Source: Ettlia oleoabundans (taxonomy: Eukaryota; Chlorophyta; Chlorophyceae; Chlamydomonadales). Taken from it: a DNA stretch of 64,000 bases. The notes beneath the pieces are model-generated. The model searched no databases and had not been told where the DNA came from. It saw nothing but the letters and a program-made list of their open reading frames with translations. The stretch is taken from contig JAAMXP010000611.1 in the NCBI GenBank assembly GCA_019693395.1, positions 1-64,000 on the forward strand, given 5' to 3'. Position 1 is the first letter of the stretch; each line of letters begins with the position of its first letter. Shown piece by piece: positions 58,457-64,000 of this stretch. The translations under genes and the position numbers were made by a program.

Positions 58457-60953
58457 ATGGTGAAAGCGGCTGAGCCGCAGACCAAGCTGGTCAAGCCCCG
58501 CACCAAGGCCGGCAAGCGAGCACTTGAGAAGCGGGCTCCCAAGCCGGTGCGAGGGCAGAATGCATGCGTTTCGTGCTGGAGCAATAGCTATCGGCAGCAT
58601 GCATATGCGGCCGACACACCGGAGGACACATGCATGCCTGCTCCTGCTGGTCATCTGCCCTTCGGTATCGGTGCCTTGCTTCACACGTTGGCTTCACACG
58701 TTGTGGCCGCAGGTGGAGGAGCCGAGGCGTGCGCTGCTGTTGCACGGCAACAAGAGTAGTCAACTGATCAAAGACCTCGTGGTTGACCTGCACAAACTCA
58801 AGGGGGTGCGGCTGACCTGCCGCTGCTGGACCCCTACTGCGCGGTGCACCGCTGATGCTCGTATATTGCGCTGCTGCTGCCGCCAGCTGCTACTGCAGTT
58901 TTGCTGCTGCTTGTCCGAATTGTAGGGCAGGATCGACGTGTTGTATGCCTCACCAAGCTGCGGCTGCACCACGCTACTCTGCTTGGCTTAGCTGCCCACT
59001 GCTGCTGCGGCCCACCGCCATCTCCTTCGTTGCCTCCCTATGCTGCTGTACTTGGGTGCTCAATGAGGATTCCATGTCGACGGGCGGACTGAATGCGCAC
59101 TACGTTGCGCCTGACGAGTGTCGACTGTTGGCAAGGCTCGCTGTCCCTCGGGGCACCGCGCTGCGCCCTGAGAGCTCCCAATCTTACTCTGCCGCCTGTG
59201 CACTCTGCAAACTCTAAATGGTGTGGCTGGTTGACCCAAATCAATGGCTGCCAAGCACATCCTCTATATGCCCGCCCACGTTGCACTGCCGCCACCTCTG
59301 TTTTATGGCTTTCTGCCGTGCAGACGGACTGTGTCAAGTTCTCTCGCAACAACCCAGACATGCGGCCTTTTGAGGCTGGGGGGGAGGCTTCTGTGGAGCT
59401 GCACTGCTCACGGCACGATTGCTCCTTGTTTGCACTGGGCACCCACCAGAAGAAGCGGCCGCACAACCTGGTGCTGGGGCGCCTGTACGACTTCCGGCTG
59501 TACGACATGGTGGAGTTTGGGGTGCAGCAGTACAAGTCGGTGCAAGCGTTCGGACGCGGCGCAGCGCTCGCGCAACTGGGCAACAAGGTGCGGTGGCGTT
59601 GGGGCAGGGAAATGTGGGCGGGGCGGTCCTTCATGGGGATGGGCTGCTTGATTAGATGTGGGTCTGCTTAAAGTGGCTTTGGACGAATTGAGGCAGGCGG
59701 TATTTTCTTGTTTCTTTTCTCCTGCGCAAGCCTATCCCAACCCTGTTTTTGCTGCCATTTCTGTGCCTGCAGCCTTCCTTTGTGTTTGTGGGGGACGTGT
59801 TTGAGACTGATCCCGCAATGCGGCAGGTCAAGAGCCTCTTGTTGGACTACTTCCGCGGCCGGCAGGTGGGCTGGGGGGCATGCATGCCGGGTGGGACAAT
59901 CCACAGAGGCCACGTGCAAATTTCTGCCGTGGTTGTACGTTGCCTGGATCGCCAGTCGCTGATATTCTTCCTGGCAGAAAATGCATCTGAGCACTTCCTC
60001 GCCTCAAACACTCACACCCGTCGCAGCCTGTCTAATGAGTTGGTGCTGGGCATGGCATGTTAATGCAGGTGGAGAGCATTAACCTCAAGGGGCTGGACCG
60101 CGTCATCTTTGTGACTCAGCACCCAGATAGCAAGCTTGTGCTGTTCCGGCAGTACAGCGTGCGATACAAGAGGAGCGGTGCGTACACAGCAGCGCAAGCC
60201 AAACGGGCGGCCAGTCAACTAGACACCGCGCCACCTAGTCGGCCAGCAACCAACTCATCTGCTGCTGCGGCGCTGTGGCAGTCCAACTCCTGCCTGGGGT
60301 AAAACCTCGGGGGTAGGCACGCTGCCATACCGCAAGTTGCTGGTTGACTGACAAAGATAAACAGACGTTTTGCTGATTATGTGCTTGTTCGTACTTGTGC
60401 TTGGGTTGCTGCAGGCACGAGGGTCCCCCGCATGGAGCTGACTGAGATGGGGCCTTCGCTAGACCTGGAGGTGCGGCGGCGGCGAGAACCGCCCGTGGAG
60501 CTGGAGAAGGAGGCCACGAAGCAGCCTAAGCTGGACAAGAAGAAGGTGGGCGATGAGTTGTGGTTGACAATCATGGTGACCAGGGTTCGGTGCCGGGTGG
60601 GATGGATAGCTTCGCATGGCTTCTCGAGCGCCAGAATAGACGCAAGCGACCGCGAACAGCCTATATGCAGAGATATGTAGGATGAGTTTTTAAGTATCTA
60701 TGTTCACCATCACTATGTTCGTATTTAATCCACTTGCCTGCAGGAAAAGAATGTTGGCAGCGATATGTTGGAGGGCAAGGTGGGGCGTATCTACATGCCC
60801 AAGCAGGACGTGTCAAGCATGGCACTGGCAAAGCCCAAGGGCGTCAAGCGAGAGCGGCGGCAGGCAGCGGCAGAAGCAGCAGCAACAAAGAAGCAGCGCA
60901 CGACAGCAGCAGCAGCAGCAGCGAATGCAGCAGCAGACGGTGGCAGCGAGTAG
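58457..60953 (+). CDS. RPF2: Ribosome biogenesis factor RPF2 (Brix domain)
   Basis: Nucleolar protein that with RRS1 recruits 5S RNP (uL5, uL18, 5S rRNA) to pre-60S particles. Seven exons close to 329 residues: 58457-58546, 58713-58805, 59324-59587, 59773-59865, 60069-60177, 60415-60545, 60744-60953. A Lys-rich N-terminus (MVKAAEPQTKLVKPRTKAGK) precedes the Brix domain: RRALLLHGNKSSQLIKDLV, DMRPFEAGGEASVELHCSRH, CSLFALGTHQKKRPHNLVLG, RLYDFRLYDMVEFGV, PSFVFVGDVFET, VESINLKGLDRVIF and LFRQYSVRYKRSG. The C-terminal signature GRIYMPKQDVSSMALAKPKG and the following KRERR are specific for RPF2. The protein ends in a Lys/Ala-rich low-complexity tail. The second exon's acceptor is preceded by a small tandem repeat (CTTCACACGTTGG twice, about 58678-58704). 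Confidence 0.95.
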
Positions 60954-61205
60954 CCTGCGGGACGGGCCCGCCGGATGGGCAGTGGGCAGGCTGCCCCGCG
61001 CACTTGCGGTGCTCACAAACTTGTTTATCGATGTTGTGAGGTTCTTCGCCCCCTAAACTCACTGCAATGCTTCAGGAAGGCAAAAGAAGCTCCTGGGGGC
61101 GAGGTAGTGGTGAAGTACAGCAGGTGCTATAGGGGTAAATATCGGCTCATCCGCTTGGCACAGCGCTGATTACAATCAAGATCGCAGAGCAAGCGCCGTT
61201 TGCGC

Positions 61206-61213
61206 TATAAAAA
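61206..61213 (+). promoter_or_regulatory. TATA box (TATAAAAA)
   Basis: CGCTATAAAAACGCC lies 34 bp before the LACS start codon at 61247. If real, transcription starts only a few bases before the ATG. It is the clearest TATA element in the window. The gap 60954-61246 also holds the RPF2 3' UTR. Confidence 0.6.
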
Positions 61214-61246
61214 CGCCAGCCGCGCACCGCAACAGCGTCAAGCGAT

Positions 61247-64000
61247 ATGAAGGGCCAGCCGACCTCGTTTATCACCGAGGTGGCTCCCGCCATCCCTGCA
61301 CAGGGCGAAGTTCCCGCCAGAAGCCCCGAGTACAGGTGCCGCGATCCAGCTCGGTCGACGCCCCGAGCTGGGACAACCCCGCGGTGTTTGCACGCAGGAT
61401 ACTCTACATACAGCACAAACGTGCATTTGAAATTGCCTGCCCGGCCATTGCGGCCCGGGGGGGCCGTGCACCAGCCCCACCCGCCGCCGCTCTGCCTCCT
61501 CCCCCCTGATTGCTGCCATAACCTCTCCACTTGCTGCAGGGCCACCATTGCCAAAGATGGCCCTCCTGCCATTCCGTTCAACTCCCTGTACGAGATGTTC
61601 ATGGCCTCTGTTGAAAAGTTCCCCAACAACAAGTGCCTGGGCAAGCGGGAGGGCGCCGGCTATGCCTGGCTGTCCTACAAGGAAACCGCGGAGCAGTCAG
61701 CCGCAATCGGCAGCGCCCTGGTCAAGACCGGTCTCGAGCCCCATGGCCGTGTGGGTGTCTATGGCGCTAACAGCCCTGAGTGGATGATCGCCATGCAGGT
61801 GGGTAGGTGGATGGGTGGATGGGTGGATTGCAACGCCATTACGGTCCCTTTTCCTGCAGGACGGTTGGCAGGCCACCAGCTTATCAGATAGCCTGCTGCT
61901 GGCGGACACTCACTACGGGCAGTTGTATCGCCTCTGTTACTGGCCATGATCGGCTGCCATGCCAGATACTGCAACATTCTTTGTTCAAGATGTTGGAAGT
62001 GGGACCGGAGATATGAGCAACTGATGCTTGTTACGCTTGCAAGCTTTCGCCTGAAGCTTCTGTTGTGTGTCAAGCAGCATGCTGGCTAAAGAAGGCTGGG
62101 CCGCCGGTATCTTCTTTCACACATGTTTCTGGTTCACAGACATCCTTGCAACACATGTTCACGTCGCATGCACCATCGAACTCACCCGATGCTGCTGTCT
62201 GGTACACCCCAAAAACTACCCGGCCTAACCCTTATCCTCATTTCCTCCCGCACTGTATCAGCTCACAAACTCTTGGGCTGCCTTCAAGCCTGTTTGATGT
62301 CATGCGTCTCTGGCCTGCTTGGCCAACACTCAACAAGGCCACCCCGAAGCGCTGCTGGCAGCCCTTCAACCCCCCCTCCTGTTCCTCCCTGACCCCTGCT
62401 GTAGGCTTGCAACCGCCAGAATTTGTACTGCGTGCCTCTGTACGACTCCCTGGGCGAGAATGCCATCGAGTACATCGTCAAGCACTCCGAGGCAACTGCC
62501 GTAGTTGTTCAGTCGGAGAAGTTGGGCACTCTGGCCAAGAGCCTGCCACATGTGCGTGGCATGCTTGCTTGTTTTGCTTGTTTCAGGACGTGCTCGCTAT
62601 AGAGATATGCGCACTGTTGAGTGTGGAGGGTTGCTGGAAAGTCTGCACCAAACCTCTGCGCCTGATCTCCAAATGATGTTCCTGCCTGTGTCCAGTTTGG
62701 TCCGCAGATTGCCGAGTTGTGCGCTCGTAGGCTGTCATTTGTTCCGCAGCGCTGCGACCTATGCACCTTACGCGTTGTGGCATGTCCCTTATCATAAGGC
62801 AATATGGCACCACCTGACCAGCTTTGTTCCATATGCTTCTGACGCCTGCAACCTTGCCCACGTGCATGTTATTGCAGGTGAATGGCCAGGTCAAGACTGT
62901 AGTGTACTGGGGTGGGGGTAACGCTCCGGCTGCTGAGGTGAGACTTTGGTTCATTACAACCACAGCTACTCCTACCTGAACATTCAGAGGTCGTGCCAAG
63001 CCTGTGCATTAACCTATCATGCCCATGCATTGCTCCTCGCTGGGTGTGTGCCATGCCTTGGACAATCACCCAGCGTATCAAGCATGACACCGCCATATGG
63101 CCAGTTGCCTGCTCCTGATACATGGGTGTGTGCCTGGTTTGCAGGAGATCAAGGCGGCGGGTGCCTCTGTCTACTCCTTCCAGGAATTCCTGCAGCTGGG
63201 CCGCGACACCCCTGCACCACCATGTAAGCCCATCAGCGCCCTCACTGTTCTGTTTGCTACCTGGATGTCAGCTACAACGAAGTGCCAGCTTTGCCTGCTA
63301 CCTGCGAGCTATACCGGGTGGCATGCGGTGTATTGGGCAACCGCGTACACTTGCTGCTACCCAGTTTGACGAGCAGCACTTCAATTTCTTGCCCTGCAGC
63401 TGCCCCCAAGGCCGAGGACCTCTGCACCATCATGTGTAAGTGCCACCGGTTCCTGCTCTTGCAGCTGGCATAGCTAACATAGCTCTCATATACTGAAGCA
63501 TTAGCCTGGACCCGACAGTAACTGGGTGCTGTCATGGCGGCTGCCTGGTCTGGCGCTAGTTAGAATTTTCTGGTATGTCTTAGCGTTGTCGGCTTTCTGC
63601 CCAGGCTGATGCATGCTTTGAGTGCTACCGCCTGCCCTTTCTGTACTGCAGACACTAGTGGCACCACCGGTGACCCCAAGGTAAGTGCCCTTACCAAGAT
63701 TCCAGCACAGCAGCCACAGAAACAGCATGGCAGTTGGCAGTATGGCAGCATGCAGTATCGCAGCATGCGGCTCAGCCTGGTGAAGCAGCAGCGCAGCAGC
63801 AACCTGCCACGCCTTGTCCGTCCCGCCTTCCGCTCCCTGCCACCCCATATCCCATAAAACCCATGCATGCCGACCTGGACCACTTGCTGCCGCCATTCCT
63901 GCTGCTGCTGCCACCTCTGGTCCACTGCCTTGCTGTGCTGCCTGCCTGCTGCCCGCCCGTTTGTCTTTGGTGCCACACTGGGCTGCAGGGTGTGATGCTG
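61247..64000 (+). CDS. LACS: Long-chain acyl-CoA synthetase (LACS), 3' end missing
   Basis: ATP-dependent activation of fatty acids to acyl-CoA through an acyl-adenylate. Visible exons, all in phase: 61247-61335, 61540-61798, 62405-62551, 62878-62937, 63145-63223, 63400-63435, 63652-63680, 63989 onward. Motifs: GPPAIPFNSLYEMFMASVEK, KREGAGYAWLSYKETAEQSA, GRVGVYGANSPEWMIAMQAC, NRQNLYCVPLYDSLGENAIE, YIVKHSEATAVVVQSEKLGT, VKTVVYWGG, and the AMP-binding P-loop TIMYTSGTTGDPKGVML, assembled from the last three exons. This order matches plant LACS and animal ACSL. The adenylation core, fatty-acid gate and C-terminal domain lie beyond the window, so the isoform and location (ER, plastid envelope, peroxisome) cannot be told. 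No obvious transit peptide is seen. Confidence 0.93.

Noticed and set aside
1..64000. CRISPR arrays, bacterial operons, rRNA or tRNA genes
   Set aside because: No regularly spaced repeats, no Shine-Dalgarno-led gene runs, and no tRNA-like A/B box pair or rRNA stretch could be recognised by eye. A tRNA scan would be needed to exclude intron-containing tRNAs.

Overview
The window is nuclear DNA from a green alga: a chlorophyte, most likely a trebouxiophyte (inference). Nearly every gene is cut into many short exons by GT-AG introns, coding regions are GC-rich with long Ala/Gln/Ser runs, several proteins start with plastid-type transit peptides, and the gene content includes an LCIB-family protein, a plant-type Ca2+-linked RelA/SpoT homologue, a UPF0426 plastid protein and a SHAQKYF MYB. 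TGTAA, the usual chlorophyte poly(A) signal, follows some stop codons. Two N runs (11463-11482, 30776-30811) show a draft assembly. I rebuilt gene models by hand from splice sites and reading-frame phase. For most genes the exon phases close exactly.

Layout. 1-2021 (+) is the 3' part of a NEMP/PNET2 nuclear-envelope protein. 3611-9176 (-) is a multi-spanning membrane protein fused to a class-3 lipase. 10305-14143 (+) is an LCIB-family protein. 15260-17370 (+) is a two-lobed retropepsin-like protease predicted for the thylakoid lumen. 17626-21765 (-) is an alanine:glyoxylate aminotransferase. 22165-25657 (-) is the proteasome lid subunit RPN7. Divergent from it, 25986-33500 (+) encodes a roughly 1,540-residue protein joining a RelA/SpoT synthetase, EF-hands, an FHA domain and a long HAT/TPR array. 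34508-36827 (-) is RAD51D with a poly-Gln insert. 36999-39940 (+) is an unrecognised protein with four CxxC pairs. 41391-43239 (-) is a SHAQKYF MYB and 43411-43940 (+) is UPF0426. 44374-47895 (-) is Acinus. 48178-49426 (+) is ribosomal protein eS31 carrying a very divergent ubiquitin-like domain. 49804-51576 (+) is a steroid 5-alpha-reductase. 51982-55069 (-) is a secreted expansin-like protein with an extra C-terminal module. 55590-56150 (-) holds a decayed LINE reverse-transcriptase fragment. 56927-57715 (+) is an intronless ankyrin-repeat gene. 58457-60953 (+) is RPF2, and 61247-64000 (+) is the 5' part of a long-chain acyl-CoA synthetase.

The genes form no operon or single pathway. They sit in an ordinary compact algal arrangement, with several head-to-head pairs separated by only 170-330 bp (RAD51D/Cys-rich gene, MYB/UPF0426, Acinus/eS31, RPN7/RSH) and convergent pairs with short shared 3' regions. 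LCIB and the aminotransferase both relate to carbon supply and photorespiration; the RSH, protease, UPF0426 and LCIB proteins are predicted to act in the plastid.

The strongest candidates for something new are the RSH-EF-hand-FHA-HAT/TPR fusion and the divergent ubiquitin-like domain on eS31. Others are the four-CxxC protein, the expansin with an added module, the multi-spanning lipase, and a high share of GC-AG introns (8 of about 130).
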